A DNA stretch of 64,000 nt, taken from positions 4,386,001-4,450,000 of the forward strand of contig NZ_VAWE01000001.1 of NCBI RefSeq assembly GCF_005795905.1. The letters run 5' to 3'. The notes under the pieces are model-generated. The model had not been told where the DNA came from. It ran no database searches and saw only the letters and a program-made list of their open reading frames with translations. Numbering within the stretch: position 1 is the stretch's first letter; the number at the start of each line of letters is the position of its first letter. Of this stretch, positions 42,060 through 51,414 are shown piece after piece. The position numbers and the translations under genes were made by a program. This DNA comes from Streptomyces marianii (lineage in GTDB: Bacteria; Actinomycetota; Actinomycetes; Streptomycetales; Streptomycetaceae).

Positions 42060-43151
42060 CTATCGGCGACGCGCCTCCGCCATCCGCTGCTCCGCGATAC
42101 GGTCCGCGGCCGCGGCCGGCGGAATACCATCTTCCTTCGCACGTGCGAATATCGCCAGTGTGGTCTCGAAGATCTTCGACGCCTTCGCCTTGCACCGGTC
42201 GAAGTCGAAGCCGTGCAGCTCGTCGGCGACCTGGATCACCCCGCCCGCGTTCACGACGTAGTCGGGTGCGTAGAGGATGTGGCGGTCGGCGAGGTCCTTC
42301 TCGACGCCCGGGTGCGCGAGCTGGTTGTTGGCGGCGCCGCACACGATCCGGGCCGTCAGCACGGGAACCGTCTCGTCGTTCAGCGCGCCACCCATGGCGC
42401 AGGGGGCGTAGATGTCGAGACCCCCCAGGGATTCCGCACGGATCAGCTCGTCCGTGTCCCGGGCCACCCGCACCTGCGGGAACTTGTCCGTGATCCGGCG
42501 CACCGACTCCTCGCGCACATCGGTGACGACGACCTCGGCTCCGTCCTCCAGCAGGTGCTCGACCAGGTAGTGGCCGACCTTGCCGACGCCCGCGACGCCC
42601 ACCTTGCGGCCGCGCAGCGTGGGGTCGCCCCACTCGGCTTGCGCGGAGGCCCGCATGCCCTGGAAGACGCCGTAGGCGGTGAGCACGGACGAGTCGCCGG
42701 CGCCGCCGTTCTCGGGGGAGCGGCCGGTGGTCCAGCGGCACTCGCGGGCCACGACGTCCATGTCGGCCACGTAGGTGCCGACGTCGCAGGCGGTGACGTA
42801 ACGGCCGCCCAGGGACGCGACGAACCGGCCGTAGGCCAGCAGCAGCTCCTCGGACTTGATCCGCTCCGGGTCCCCGATGATCACGGCCTTGCCGCCGCCG
42901 TGGCCGAGGCCGGCCATGGCGTTCTTGTACGACATCCCCCGGGAGAGGTTCAGCGCGTCGGCGACGGCGGCTTCCTCGGAGGCGTACGGGTAGAAGCGGG
43001 TGCCGCCGAGGGCAGGGCCCAAGGCGGTGGAGTGGATGGCGATGACGGCCTTCAAACCACTGGCGCGGTCCTGGCAGAGCACGACTTGCTCATGTCCGCC
43101 CTGGTCCGAGTGGAACAGGGTGTGCAGGACGCCGTCGGTCACATCGGTCAC
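42060..43151 (-). CDS. vdh: Leu/Phe/Val dehydrogenase (valine dehydrogenase)
   Basis: The protein has about 363 residues from GTG 43149-43151, which has a GGGAG site about nine bases upstream; a TTG at 43164-43166 is an alternative without one. [36 protein letters not shown] and [23 protein letters not shown] (catalytic Lys region) mark the amino-acid dehydrogenase fold. [28 protein letters not shown] is the NAD-binding Rossmann loop. It deaminates branched-chain amino acids, supplying acyl-CoA precursors for lipids and polyketides. The position matches SCO4089. Confidence 0.93.
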   Translation of the reverse strand: MTDVTDGVLHTLFHSDQGGHEQVVLCQDRASGLKAVIAIHSTALGPALGGTRFYPYASEEAAVADALNLSRGMSYKNAMAGLGHGGGKAVIIGDPERIKSEELLLAYGRFVASLGGRYVTACDVGTYVADMDVVARECRWTTGRSPENGGAGDSSVLTAYGVFQGMRASAQAEWGDPTLRGRKVGVAGVGKVGHYLVEHLLEDGAEVVVTDVREESVRRITDKFPQVRVARDTDELIRAESLGGLDIYAPCAMGGALNDETVPVLTARIVCGAANNQLAHPGVEKDLADRHILYAPDYVVNAGGVIQVADELHGFDFDRCKAKASKIFETTLAIFARAKEDGIPPAAAADRIAEQRMAEARRR

Positions 43152-43306
43152 GGTGGTGACTCCCAAGTACGAAGCGGCGAATGAGGGCCCTCCTGTGGGT
43201 GGGGAGGGACCCGATGGGCAAGAGAGTAAGTCCTACGGAGGGGTAGATCGGCCCCAGTGCTCAGGATCACCCTCTCCCGGAGTACGTGCGTGGAAGGATC
43301 TGTGAC

Positions 43307-44152
43307 ATGACGGCCGCGACTTCTGTGCTCGTCCCGTACGCGTCCTACCTGCGGGTGTACGAGCCCTTGGCGGCGTTCCCGGAGCCCGAGCGGAGTCACT
43401 GGTCCCGTTATGCCCGCTCCGGGCGGACCCCCACCGCCCAGGACGAGCTCAGGCGGTCCCTGGCGGACCTGCTGCCGACCCCTCCCGTACCGGTGCCGGT
43501 CCACGAGAGCGCCGACGCCTTCGTCACGGAGGACGACGGCGTCGTCCGGATCTGCCCCTGGCGCACCAGGCTGCGCGGCTGGCTGGCCCTGGAGGAGCTG
43601 ACCGGGCTCTTCCCTCCCCTGGTGCTGGACGCGGTGCTGCCGCCCGTGGTGCGCGGCCAGGCCGCCGCCGACTACGAGGCGTGGCGGGAGCGCAACCCGG
43701 ACGCCCGCCCCTGGATCAGGACCGCGGTCTGGCAGGTGCCGGTGCGCTGGTTCGTCCTGTTCGCGGACGACGAGCGCGAGTACGAGCCGGGCGAGGTGCC
43801 GGGGGTGCCGCCCGTGCTGCGTTACCGCACGCCGATGGTCCAGGCCAGACGCAGGCTGGCACGGGCCCTGAAGACCCTGCGGGACAGGATCGAGGAGGGT
43901 CCGCTCACGGAGGGGCTGGTGGATGTGGGGCGATGGCTGGAGGAGTTCCACCCGCGCTCCCTGGTCGAGCTCGACTACGGCGGCCTCGTCCACGCACTGT
44001 CGCCGGACCGGCTGGCCGAGGACCGGTCCGCCGCCGATGTGGCCGCGGGCATCGCGGCGCTGCGGGAAGGCGACGGAGAGGCCGCGGGTGCGGCCTACGG
44101 CCGGCTCACGGACCGCTGGCGGGCGGTCCGCGACCGTCAGTTCGCGAACTGA
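43307..44152 (+). CDS. Conserved hypothetical protein (SCO4090-like)
   Basis: The protein has 281 residues from ATG 43307 (GGAAGGATC upstream). It is soluble and rich in Arg, Trp and Pro, with a conserved-looking LRVYEPLAAFPEPERSHWSRY start and VRWFVLFADDEREYE in the middle. No known catalytic motif or domain is recognised. It is divergent from the valine dehydrogenase gene and upstream of bldC. Its stop codon lies inside a 26-bp perfect palindrome. Confidence 0.75.
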   Translation: MTAATSVLVPYASYLRVYEPLAAFPEPERSHWSRYARSGRTPTAQDELRRSLADLLPTPPVPVPVHESADAFVTEDDGVVRICPWRTRLRGWLALEELTGLFPPLVLDAVLPPVVRGQAAADYEAWRERNPDARPWIRTAVWQVPVRWFVLFADDEREYEPGEVPGVPPVLRYRTPMVQARRRLARALKTLRDRIEEGPLTEGLVDVGRWLEEFHPRSLVELDYGGLVHALSPDRLAEDRSAADVAAGIAALREGDGEAAGAAYGRLTDRWRAVRDRQFAN

Positions 44153-44157
44153 CGGTC
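44132..44157. terminator. 26-bp perfect palindrome at the stop codon of the SCO4090-like gene
   Basis: GACCGTCAGTTCG at 44132-44144 is followed directly by its reverse complement to 44157, with no loop bases. It spans the TGA stop. It can form a hairpin or serve as a dimeric protein-binding site. Confidence 0.55.
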
Positions 44158-44357
44158 GGGACGTGGCGTACCCTTCCCGGAACCGAACCGGACATGTAGG
44201 GGACGTAGGTCTCGATCCGGGCCTTTGGTTCAAGCGTGACGGACAGCACTAAGTCGTCTCTTGCAACCCTCGCCCACCCTCGTGCCAAAATAGGACAAGG
44301 AGTCCGGGGAGGGTTCCTTCCGCCTACCTGAGGGCGGAAATCTCAGCATTGCACTCT

Positions 44358-44462
44358 ATGGGGGGTCTGATGACTCCTGATCGCTCTGTGACTGATCGTC
44401 ACTGTGGCGTGACTGTCCGTTATGGCATGAAGCATCGGCTTCCGCCGCTGATGAACACCTGA
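44358..44462 (+). CDS. Candidate small ORF in the bldC leader region
   Basis: An open frame of 34 codons (internal ATG at 44370 gives 30: MTPDRSVTDRHCGVTVRYGM...) lies in the 491-bp gap before bldC. A run of six G ends four bases before the ATG at 44370 and could be its ribosome-binding site. No homologue is recognised and codon bias is weak, so this may be chance. Confidence 0.25.
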   Translation: MGGLMTPDRSVTDRHCGVTVRYGMKHRLPPLMNT

Positions 44463-44643
44463 GAGGGCAATTCCATCGGTTTGGCCGACGTGGCTGGACA
44501 GATGGTGTAGTTGTAGTGCCGAGGACAAGCCGTTCGTCCTATAACCGACTCGGCCCGCGTCCGCCATTTCGGGCAACGCGGGTCAAGGTGCAGAATTTAG
44601 AGGAAAGAACCGAGAAGGTTCGGTTCTCCCGAGGAGGCCGCTC

Positions 44644-44850
44644 ATGACCGCTCGCACCCCTGATGCCGAGCCGCTGCTGACCCCGGCTGAGGTTGCCACG
44701 ATGTTCCGCGTGGACCCGAAGACGGTCACGCGCTGGGCCAAGGCAGGCAAGCTCACGTCCATCCGTACGCTCGGTGGACACCGCCGGTACCGCGAGGCAG
44801 AGGTCCGCGCACTGCTGGCGGGTATTCCGCAGCAGCGCAGCGAGGCCTGA
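44644..44850 (+). CDS. bldC: Developmental transcriptional regulator BldC
   Basis: The 68-residue MerR-like winged-helix protein reads LTPAEVATMFRVDPKTVTRWAKAGKLTSIRTLGGHRRYREAEVRALL, the complete BldC DNA-binding domain. BldC binds head-to-tail on direct repeats and delays sporulation onset. ATG 44644 has a GAGGAGG site. About 490 bp of non-coding DNA precede it, consistent with a complex promoter, and a classical hairpin-plus-T-run terminator follows. Confidence 0.97.
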   Translation: MTARTPDAEPLLTPAEVATMFRVDPKTVTRWAKAGKLTSIRTLGGHRRYREAEVRALLAGIPQQRSEA

Positions 44851-44942
44851 CACCCCGATCAAGGGCATCTCCGGACCCCCAACCCGGTAGCCCTGCACAG
44901 AGCTCGACACGGCGGGCGCCTGCCCCAACAGGTTTCGTCGTC

Positions 44943-44982
44943 GATCGCGCTGGACTCCGCCGGGTCCAGCGCGATCTTTTTG
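44943..44982 (+). terminator. Rho-independent terminator after bldC
   Basis: GATCGCGCTGGAC (44943-44955) pairs with 44964-44976 and is followed by TTTTTG. It is one of the few T-tailed hairpins in the window. Confidence 0.9.
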
Positions 44983-45274
44983 TGTGCCGGGCCGTTCGGG
45001 CCGTGGTGTGCGGCCGTTCGGCGAGAGGGGCGGGCGGGACCTGCGGCGTGCGTCCCGTAGGGGGGCCAGGGAGCCCCTGGGGAGTCGTGCGGGGCTGCTC
45101 AGCCGGGGGTGCAATTGCACGCATTTGATTTTTCGCTTGTAGGGAGGGGGTAAAGTCGCCTGTCTCACAAACTCGTTCGGTGACTCCCGTCACACGCCGA
45201 AGGTCTTGCCGCGCGTGGTCTGTCCTCCCTCTGCGAGTCTGCCGCCCGTCCGCGGTGGGACAAGGCGCCATTGG

Positions 45275-45658
45275 TCATGCACGGGTGGGACCTTCGTCCC
45301 TGGAATCGGAGCCGGAATCGGAGCCGGAGCCGGGGCCGGAGCCGGAGCCGGAGCCACGCTCGGCGCCCGCCGTGCCGGCTGCTTCCGCGGGGCCCGCCGG
45401 GCCCACCGGGCGCACGGCGTTCCGCGGACTCTCGGGGCGCACCACGGCCGGGGAGGGTGCGGGAGCCTGACGGCCCCCCAGGAGCGCGGAAGGCGGCGGA
45501 CCGGGCTCCTCCGGCACTGCCTCCGAGGGGTCCATGGCGAGGCGCAGCAGCCGATGGCAGACCGGACACCGCCGGGTGAGGTGGCGATAGCCGGAGGCGG
45601 CCGCCAGATGGGCGCGCAGCAGCGCCCTGGTCTCGTGTCTCGCTGTGGATGCCGCCAT
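45275..45658 (-). CDS. DUF6274-like small protein with one CxxC
   Basis: The protein has 127 residues from ATG 45656-45658. The N-terminal STARHETRALLRAHLAAASG and RRCPVCHRLLRLAM segments are conserved in Streptomyces proteins that I recall as DUF6274, with a CPVC pair. The second half is low-complexity Pro/Ala and then a Gly-Ser-Asp tail encoded by a short GGAGCC/GGAATC hexamer array near 45303-45355. The function is unknown. The gene lies between bldC and tRNA-Asp. Confidence 0.6.
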   Translation of the reverse strand: MAASTARHETRALLRAHLAAASGYRHLTRRCPVCHRLLRLAMDPSEAVPEEPGPPPSALLGGRQAPAPSPAVVRPESPRNAVRPVGPAGPAEAAGTAGAERGSGSGSGPGSGSDSGSDSRDEGPTRA

Positions 45659-45779
45659 CGCGCCACCTCCCGCGGATCGGGGGCCCCGCAACCCCTGTCC
45701 TGACTGGGTACCGGCGGCGCAAGCTCCAGTCAATACGCCAGAAGGCCCGCACCACTTGGCGCGGGCCTTCCGTTCACTG

Positions 45780-45854
45780 CGGTCCTGACGGGATTTGAAC
45801 CCGCGGCCTCCACCTTGACAGGGTGGCGAGCACTCCAAACTGCTCCACAGGACC
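45780..45854 (-). tRNA. tRNA-Asp(GTC)
   Basis: The 75-nt minus-strand cloverleaf has acceptor GGTCCTG/CAGGACC and anticodon loop CTGTCAA (anticodon GTC). CCA is not encoded. It is identical to the copy at 53322-53396. Confidence 0.95.
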
Positions 45855-45945
45855 AGGTTTCGCAGCCCGATCGCTCGTTGGCTGCGAGAGAGACTGTACA
45901 GCAGGTCAGAGGGTCCGGTCGAACTCACTCAAGGCAACGGCCGCG

Positions 45946-48900
45946 TCACGGTGCCGCCGCGTCGATCGCCTTGACGATGCGCTTGTCGGAGACGGGGTAC
46001 GCGGTGCCCAGCGCGTGGGCGAAGTAGCTCACCCGCAGCTCCTCGATCATCCAGCGGATGTCCCGGACCTCCTGCGGCACCGGCCGGCCCTTGGGCAGCT
46101 GCTCCAGGAGCCAGGCGTACTCGTCCTGCATCTCGTGGACCTTCTCCATACGCGTCGTGTCGCGCTGGACGGAGGTCGGCATCTGCTGTAGCCGGCGGTC
46201 CACCGCGACCAGGTAGCGCATCAGGTCGGGGAGCCGGCGAAGGCCCGTCCGCGTCACGAAGCCCGCCGGCACGAGCCACGTCAGCTGCTCGCGCACGTCC
46301 TTGGCGTTGCCGGCGAGCGCCGGGCTGGTCGTGCTCTTGAGGCGGCGGTCACAGGCCTGCCAGGCGGCCAGGATCTGCCCCACTTGGTCGACGGTCCGCA
46401 CGGTCGCGTCCACCAGGTCGGCGCGGACCTTGTCGTAGAGCTTCCGGAACGATTCCTCGTCCCAGGCCGGTCCGCCGTGGTCCGCGATCAGCTTGTCCGC
46501 GGCGGCCGTCGCGCAGTCGTCGAAGAGGGCCTGGACCGAGCCGTGCGGGTTGGCGGACAGGGCCAGCTTCTGCTGGTTGGACATCCGGTCGGAGGCGAAC
46601 TTCGCGGGGTTCACCGGGATGTTCAGCATGATCAGCCGACGGGTGCCCCGCCACATCGCCTCCGCCTGCTCGGCCTCGGTGTCGAAGAGGCGTACCGAGA
46701 CCGACTCGCCGTCGTCCACCAGCGCCGGGTAGGCCTTGACCGGCTGGCCGGCACGGCGGGTCTCGAAGACCCGCGTCAGGGTGCCGATCGTCCAGGTCTT
46801 CAGCCCCGTCCGTTCGACGGCGTCGCCGCCGGACCGGCCGGCCGTGGCCGCGACGGCCTCCGAAAGCGCCTTGCGGGCCTTCGGCTTCAGCCGCAGGCGC
46901 AGTGCCTCCAGGTCCTTGTCCTCGGCCAGCTTGCGGCGCCGCTCGTCGACGATCCGGAAGGTGACCTTCAGATGGTCCGGGACTCTCGCCAGGTCGAAGT
47001 CGTCCGCCGAGACCGGCACCCCGACCAATTGCTGGAGCTCCCGTGCCAGCGTGACCGGCAGCGGCTCCTGCAGTGGGACGGCCCTCTCCAGGAACGCCTT
47101 CGCGAAGTCCGGCGCCGGCACGTAGTTCCGGCGGATCGGCTTCGGCAGGGAGCGGATCAGTTCCGTCACGACCTCGTTGCGCAGACCCGGGATCTGCCAG
47201 TCGAAGCCCTCGGCCGTGACCTGGTTGAGCACCTGGAGCGGAATGTGCACGGTCACGCCGTCGGCGTCCGCGCCCGGCTCGAACTGGTACGTGACGCGGA
47301 ACTTCAGCCGCCCCTGCCGCCACGAGTCCGGGTAGTCGTCCTTGGTGACCGCCCCGGCCTTCTCGTTGATGAGCATCTCGCGCTCGAAGTCGAGCAGCTC
47401 GGGCTGCTCACGGCGCTTGTGCTTCCACCACGAGTCGAAGTGGGCCCCGGACACCACGTGCTCCGGCACCCGCTGGTCGTAGAAGTCGAACAGGGTCTCG
47501 TCGTCGACGAGGATGTCGCGGCGACGGGCCCGGTGCTCCAGCTCCTCCACCTCGGTGAGGAGCCTGCGGTTGTCCGCGAAGAACTTGTGGTGCGTACGCC
47601 AGTCGCCCTCGACCAGGGCGTTGCGGATGAAGAGATCACGGCTGACCCCGGGGTCGATGCGCCCGTAGTTCACCTTGCGCTGGGCGACGATCGGCACGCC
47701 GTACAGAGTGACCTTCTCGTACGCCATCACCGCCGCCTGGTCCTTCTCCCAGTGCGGCTCGCTGTAGGTGCGCTTTACCAGATGCTCGGCGAGCGGCTCG
47801 ATCCACTCGGGCTCGATCCTCGCGTTGACCCGCGCCCACAGCCGGGACGTCTCGACCAGCTCGGCGGACATGACGAAGCGCGGCGGCTTCCTGAACAGCG
47901 CAGAGCCGGGGAAGACGGCGAACTTGGCGTTGCGGGCACCCAGGTACTCGTTCTTCGCGCCGTCCTTCACGTCCTTCATCCCGATGTGGGACAGGAGGCC
48001 GGCGAGGAGCGAGACGTGCACGGACTGCTCGGGCGCGCCGGCCTCCGCCGCGGGCTCCTCGAAGTGGATGCCCATCTGCTTGGCCACCGTGCGCAGCTGC
48101 GCGTAGATGTCCTGCCACTCGCGGATGCGCAGGAAGTTCAGGTACTCCTGCTTGCACATCCGGCGGAAGCTGGACGAGCCGCGTTCCTTCTGCTGCTCGC
48201 GGATGTAGCGCCAGAGGTTGAGGAAGGCGAGGAAGTCGCTCGTCTCGTCCTTGAAGCGGGCGTGCTGCTGGTCCGCCTGGGCCTGCTTGTCGGCGGGGCG
48301 CTCCCGAGGGTCCTGGATGGAGAGCGCGGCCGCGATGACCATGACCTCGCGCACGCAGCCGTTCTTCTCGGCCTCGATCACCATCCGGGCGAGGCGCGGG
48401 TCGACGGGCAGCTGGGCGAGCTTGCGGCCCGTCGGCGTCAGCCGCTGCACCTTCCTCCCCTCCTGGGGGGACTTCTGCGCCAGGTCGAGTGCGCCCAGCT
48501 CCTGGAGGAGCTGTACGCCGTCGCGGATGTTGCGGTGGTCCGGCGGGTCGATGAAGGGGAACCGCTCGATGTCGCCGAGGCCGGCCGCGGTCATCTGGAG
48601 GATGACGGACGCCAGGTTCGTGCGGAGGATCTCGGCGTCGGTGAACTCCGGCCGGGACAGGAAGTCGTCCTCGCTGTAGAGCCGGATGCAGATGCCGTCC
48701 GAGGTACGGCCGCAGCGGCCCTTGCGCTGGTTGGCGCTGGCCTGGCTGACCGCCTCGATGGGCAGGCGCTGGACCTTGGTGCGGTGGCTGTAGCGGGAGA
48801 TGCGGGCGGTGCCCGGGTCGATGACGTACTTGATGCCCGGCACCGTCAGGGACGTCTCGGCCACGTTCGTCGCGAGGACGATGCGGCGGCCCGAGTGCGG

Positions 48901-49905
48901 CTGGAAGACGCGGTGCTGCTCGGCGTGCGAGAGCCGGGCGTAGAGGGGGAGGACCTCGGTGTGGCGGAGGTTCTTCTTGTTCAGCGCGTCCGCGGTGTCT
49001 CGGATCTCCCGCTCACCGGAGAGGAAGACCAGGACGTCGCCCGGCCCTTCCTTCTGGAGTTCGTCGACCGCCTCGCAGATCGCGGTGATCTGGTCGCGGT
49101 CGGACTCGTCGCTCTCCTCCTCCAGGAGGGGGCGGTAGCGGACCTCGACGGGGTAGGTCCGGCCGGAGACCTCGACGATCGGCGCGTTCCCGAAGTGCCG
49201 GGAGAACCGTTCGGGGTCGATGGTCGCGGAGGTGATCACGACTTTGAGGTCGGGACGCCTCGGCAGCAGCTGGGCCAGATAGCCGAGCAGGAAGTCGATG
49301 TTGAGCGACCGCTCGTGCGCCTCGTCGATGATGATCGTGTCGTAGGCGCGCAGCTCGCGGTCCGTCTGGATCTCCGCGAGCAGGATGCCGTCCGTCATGA
49401 GCTTGACGAAGGTCGCGTCCTGGTTCACCTGGTCGGTGAAGCGGACCTTCCAGCCCACCGCCTCGCCGAGCGGGGTGCGCAACTCCTCGGCCACGCGCTC
49501 GGCGACCGTCCGCGCGGCGATCCGGCGCGGCTGGGTGTGCCCGATCATGCCGCGTACTCCGCGGCCGAGCTCGAGACAGATCTTGGGGATCTGCGTCGTC
49601 TTGCCGGAGCCGGTCTCTCCCGCGACGATCACGACCTGGTGGTCCCGTATCGCCGCGAGGATCTCGTCCTTCTTCTGGCTGACCGGGAGCTGTTCGGGAT
49701 ACGTGACCCCAGGCACCCGTGCCGCGCGCGCGGCGGTCCGCGCGGCGGCCTTGCCGGCCTCGGCCGCGATCTCGTCGAGCACGGCCTGCCGGGCCTCGGG
49801 TTTGCGGATGCGGCGGGTGCCCTCGAGGCGCCGCCCGAGCCGGTGCGCGTCGCGCAGCGAGATCTCGGCCAGCTGCTTCTGGAGATCGGCGAAGGAAGTA
49901 GACAT
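45946..49905 (-). CDS. hrpA: ATP-dependent RNA helicase HrpA
   Basis: The very large DEAH-box helicase has 1319 residues from the ATG at 49903-49905 (MSTSFADLQKQLAEISLRDA). Walker A is in VVIVAGETGSGKTTQIPK, DEAH is in TIIIDEAHERSLNID, SAT is in VVITSATIDPERFS, and the C-terminal helicase motif is in QRKGRCGRTSDG. A helicase-associated HA2/OB-fold region and the long HrpA-specific C-terminal domain follow, making the length normal for actinobacterial HrpA. It acts in mRNA processing and ribosome rescue in E. coli. The gene ends 92 bp from tRNA-Asp. Confidence 0.95.
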   Translation of the reverse strand: MSTSFADLQKQLAEISLRDAHRLGRRLEGTRRIRKPEARQAVLDEIAAEAGKAAARTAARAARVPGVTYPEQLPVSQKKDEILAAIRDHQVVIVAGETGSGKTTQIPKICLELGRGVRGMIGHTQPRRIAARTVAERVAEELRTPLGEAVGWKVRFTDQVNQDATFVKLMTDGILLAEIQTDRELRAYDTIIIDEAHERSLNIDFLLGYLAQLLPRRPDLKVVITSATIDPERFSRHFGNAPIVEVSGRTYPVEVRYRPLLEEESDESDRDQITAICEAVDELQKEGPGDVLVFLSGEREIRDTADALNKKNLRHTEVLPLYARLSHAEQHRVFQPHSGRRIVLATNVAETSLTVPGIKYVIDPGTARISRYSHRTKVQRLPIEAVSQASANQRKGRCGRTSDGICIRLYSEDDFLSRPEFTDAEILRTNLASVILQMTAAGLGDIERFPFIDPPDHRNIRDGVQLLQELGALDLAQKSPQEGRKVQRLTPTGRKLAQLPVDPRLARMVIEAEKNGCVREVMVIAAALSIQDPRERPADKQAQADQQHARFKDETSDFLAFLNLWRYIREQQKERGSSSFRRMCKQEYLNFLRIREWQDIYAQLRTVAKQMGIHFEEPAAEAGAPEQSVHVSLLAGLLSHIGMKDVKDGAKNEYLGARNAKFAVFPGSALFRKPPRFVMSAELVETSRLWARVNARIEPEWIEPLAEHLVKRTYSEPHWEKDQAAVMAYEKVTLYGVPIVAQRKVNYGRIDPGVSRDLFIRNALVEGDWRTHHKFFADNRRLLTEVEELEHRARRRDILVDDETLFDFYDQRVPEHVVSGAHFDSWWKHKRREQPELLDFEREMLINEKAGAVTKDDYPDSWRQGRLKFRVTYQFEPGADADGVTVHIPLQVLNQVTAEGFDWQIPGLRNEVVTELIRSLPKPIRRNYVPAPDFAKAFLERAVPLQEPLPVTLARELQQLVGVPVSADDFDLARVPDHLKVTFRIVDERRRKLAEDKDLEALRLRLKPKARKALSEAVAATAGRSGGDAVERTGLKTWTIGTLTRVFETRRAGQPVKAYPALVDDGESVSVRLFDTEAEQAEAMWRGTRRLIMLNIPVNPAKFASDRMSNQQKLALSANPHGSVQALFDDCATAAADKLIADHGGPAWDEESFRKLYDKVRADLVDATVRTVDQVGQILAAWQACDRRLKSTTSPALAGNAKDVREQLTWLVPAGFVTRTGLRRLPDLMRYLVAVDRRLQQMPTSVQRDTTRMEKVHEMQDEYAWLLEQLPKGRPVPQEVRDIRWMIEELRVSYFAHALGTAYPVSDKRIVKAIDAAAP

Positions 49906-50057
49906 ACGGGATCCAGGATCGCACCCGTGCGAGCGGACTGGCGAACCCATTTCCGGTGGGGCGGGTGCGGGATCAACGGCCGGCTGCGGCGAGCGGTTCC
50001 GGTGGGCGGGCAGGCGGAGGAACGGCCGGCGCTTTCCGGGTGGCGTCTGCCGTCGAC

Positions 50058-50540
50058 GGGTGCCGTGCTTCGCGGCGGCGTTGGAGAACGCCGGTCGGTG
50101 GGTGGTGGTCGTGGGGCGCGGTCGGTGGGCCCGGGGCGCGGTCGGTGCGGTGGCGGGTCCGGCCGAGGGAAGCGGTGCGGGCGGGTGTCGTCCTGCGCGG
50201 CGGAGTTGGCGGTCGGTGTGGGTGGTGGTCGTGGGGCGTGGTCGGTGCGGTGGCGGGTCCGGCCGAGGGAGGCGGTGCGGCAGGCGGGTGCCGTGCTTCG
50301 CGGCGGCGTTGGAGAACGCCGGTCGGTGGGTGGTGGTCGCGGGGCGCGGGCGACGGGCCCGGGGCGCGGTCGGTGCGGTGGCGGGTCCGGCCGAGGGAGG
50401 CGGTGCGGCAGGCGGGTGCCGTGCTTCGCGGCGGCGTTGGAGAACGCCGGTCGGTGGGTGGTGGTCGCGGGGCGCGGGCGACGGGCCCGGGGCGCGGTCG
50501 GTGCGGTGGCGGGTCCGGCCGGGGGTGGCTCTGCCGTCGG
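50058..50540. repeat. Tandem repeat array, about 128-bp unit
   Basis: GGGTGCCGTGCTTCGCGGCG begins units at 50058, 50286 and 50414, with a degenerate, shorter copy near 50184. The last two full units are 128 bp apart and nearly identical. Each unit contains a GGTCGGTGGGTGGTGGTCG block and a GCGGTGGCGGGTCCGGCC block. The array lies in the 829-bp gap between hrpA and the next gene; no gene is supported there. Confidence 0.8.
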
Positions 50541-50734
50541 CGGGTGCCCTGGCCGCGGTGACGGGTGGCGCAGGGGCCCGCGCCCCGCGGCCCCGACCGG
50601 CGCGACCGCCCGTACACGGGGTCGCGCGGGTACGGGCGGGGGCCACGGACGGCCGGTGCGGGGCAGGGCGTACCGGCCGAGGGAGCGGCCGAGCCGTACG
50701 ATTACGGGCACGTCGACTCCAGGAGCCCCCGTCC

Positions 50735-51355
50735 ATGCCAAGCCCCAGCACCCGTTGGCACCGCGCCCTCGCGGCCGTGGCGGCGCTCACGGCGGTGCTG
50801 GCGGGGGCACTTCTCTGCGTGGGGACGAGTACGGCCGCGGACACCGGCGGCACGGCCGGGGCCGGTCGGCCGCAGGTCGCCGTGGCCGGGTCCGGTGCGG
50901 TGGCACGGTCGGCTGCTGTGACTCCGCGGGTCGGCGTTGCTGCGTCTGCCGCGGTGGCTCCGCAGGTCGCCGTGGCTGGGCCCACCGCTGTGGGCCCGCA
51001 GGCCGCTGTGCCTCCGAACGGTGCGGTGGCCGCCGCCGCTGTGGCTCCGCAGGGCGCTGCGCCCCCGCCCGCTGCGGTCGCTCCGCCCGCCACCGCGGCG
51101 AAGCAGGGCGCGGCCCCGGCCGGCGAGCACCGGGCTCCCGGTTGCGGCGAAGGCTCCGCTGACGGCGGGCTGAGCCCCGCCACGCCGCCGCGCGGGTCCG
51201 CCGCGCACGAACTTCTGCCCGCCCTGCCGACCACCGCCCATGGCGGGGCCGGCTGCCCGGCGGCCGAAGACGCCGTCCTGGACCTCGCGCCGGAGCGCGC
51301 CCCGCCTGCGCTCGCGGCACCCGGCCCGATAGACCTCTCCGTCCTGCGCGTATAG
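50735..51355 (+). CDS. Secreted low-complexity Ala/Val/Pro-rich protein
   Basis: The protein has 206 residues from ATG 50735 (AGGAGC upstream). Residues 1-34 form a signal peptide (RWHRALAAVAALTAVLAGALL then TSTAA). The next about 100 residues are a degenerate Ala-Val-Ala/Gly-Pro repeat (QVAVAG, RVGVAA, QVAVAG, QAAVPP). The end is less repetitive, with two cysteines (GCGEGSADGG, GCPAAEDAVL) that may pair. No enzyme motif is visible. It precedes a DsbA-like/CcdA pair, so it might be a thiol-dependent exported protein; this is conjecture. The repeat region could change length by slippage. Confidence 0.6.
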   Translation: MPSPSTRWHRALAAVAALTAVLAGALLCVGTSTAADTGGTAGAGRPQVAVAGSGAVARSAAVTPRVGVAASAAVAPQVAVAGPTAVGPQAAVPPNGAVAAAAVAPQGAAPPPAAVAPPATAAKQGAAPAGEHRAPGCGEGSADGGLSPATPPRGSAAHELLPALPTTAHGGAGCPAAEDAVLDLAPERAPPALAAPGPIDLSVLRV

Positions 51356-51414
51356 GTCGCGGCATCGCCCCGTCCTGCCCGCAACCCTGCGCCACCCGGA
51401 GAGAGAACACCGCC

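Noticed and set aside
45303..45360. CRISPR-like short repeat array (GGAGCC/GGAATC hexamers)
   Set aside because: The units are contiguous, without spacers, and encode the Gly-Ser-Asp tail of a small protein.
50058..50540. CRISPR array
   Set aside because: Units are about 128 bp and directly adjacent, without unique spacers or cas genes.
46384..51162. A 1592-codon plus-strand frame opposite hrpA
   Set aside because: It is antisense to the well-supported helicase HrpA and has no recognisable domains; it arises from high third-position GC.
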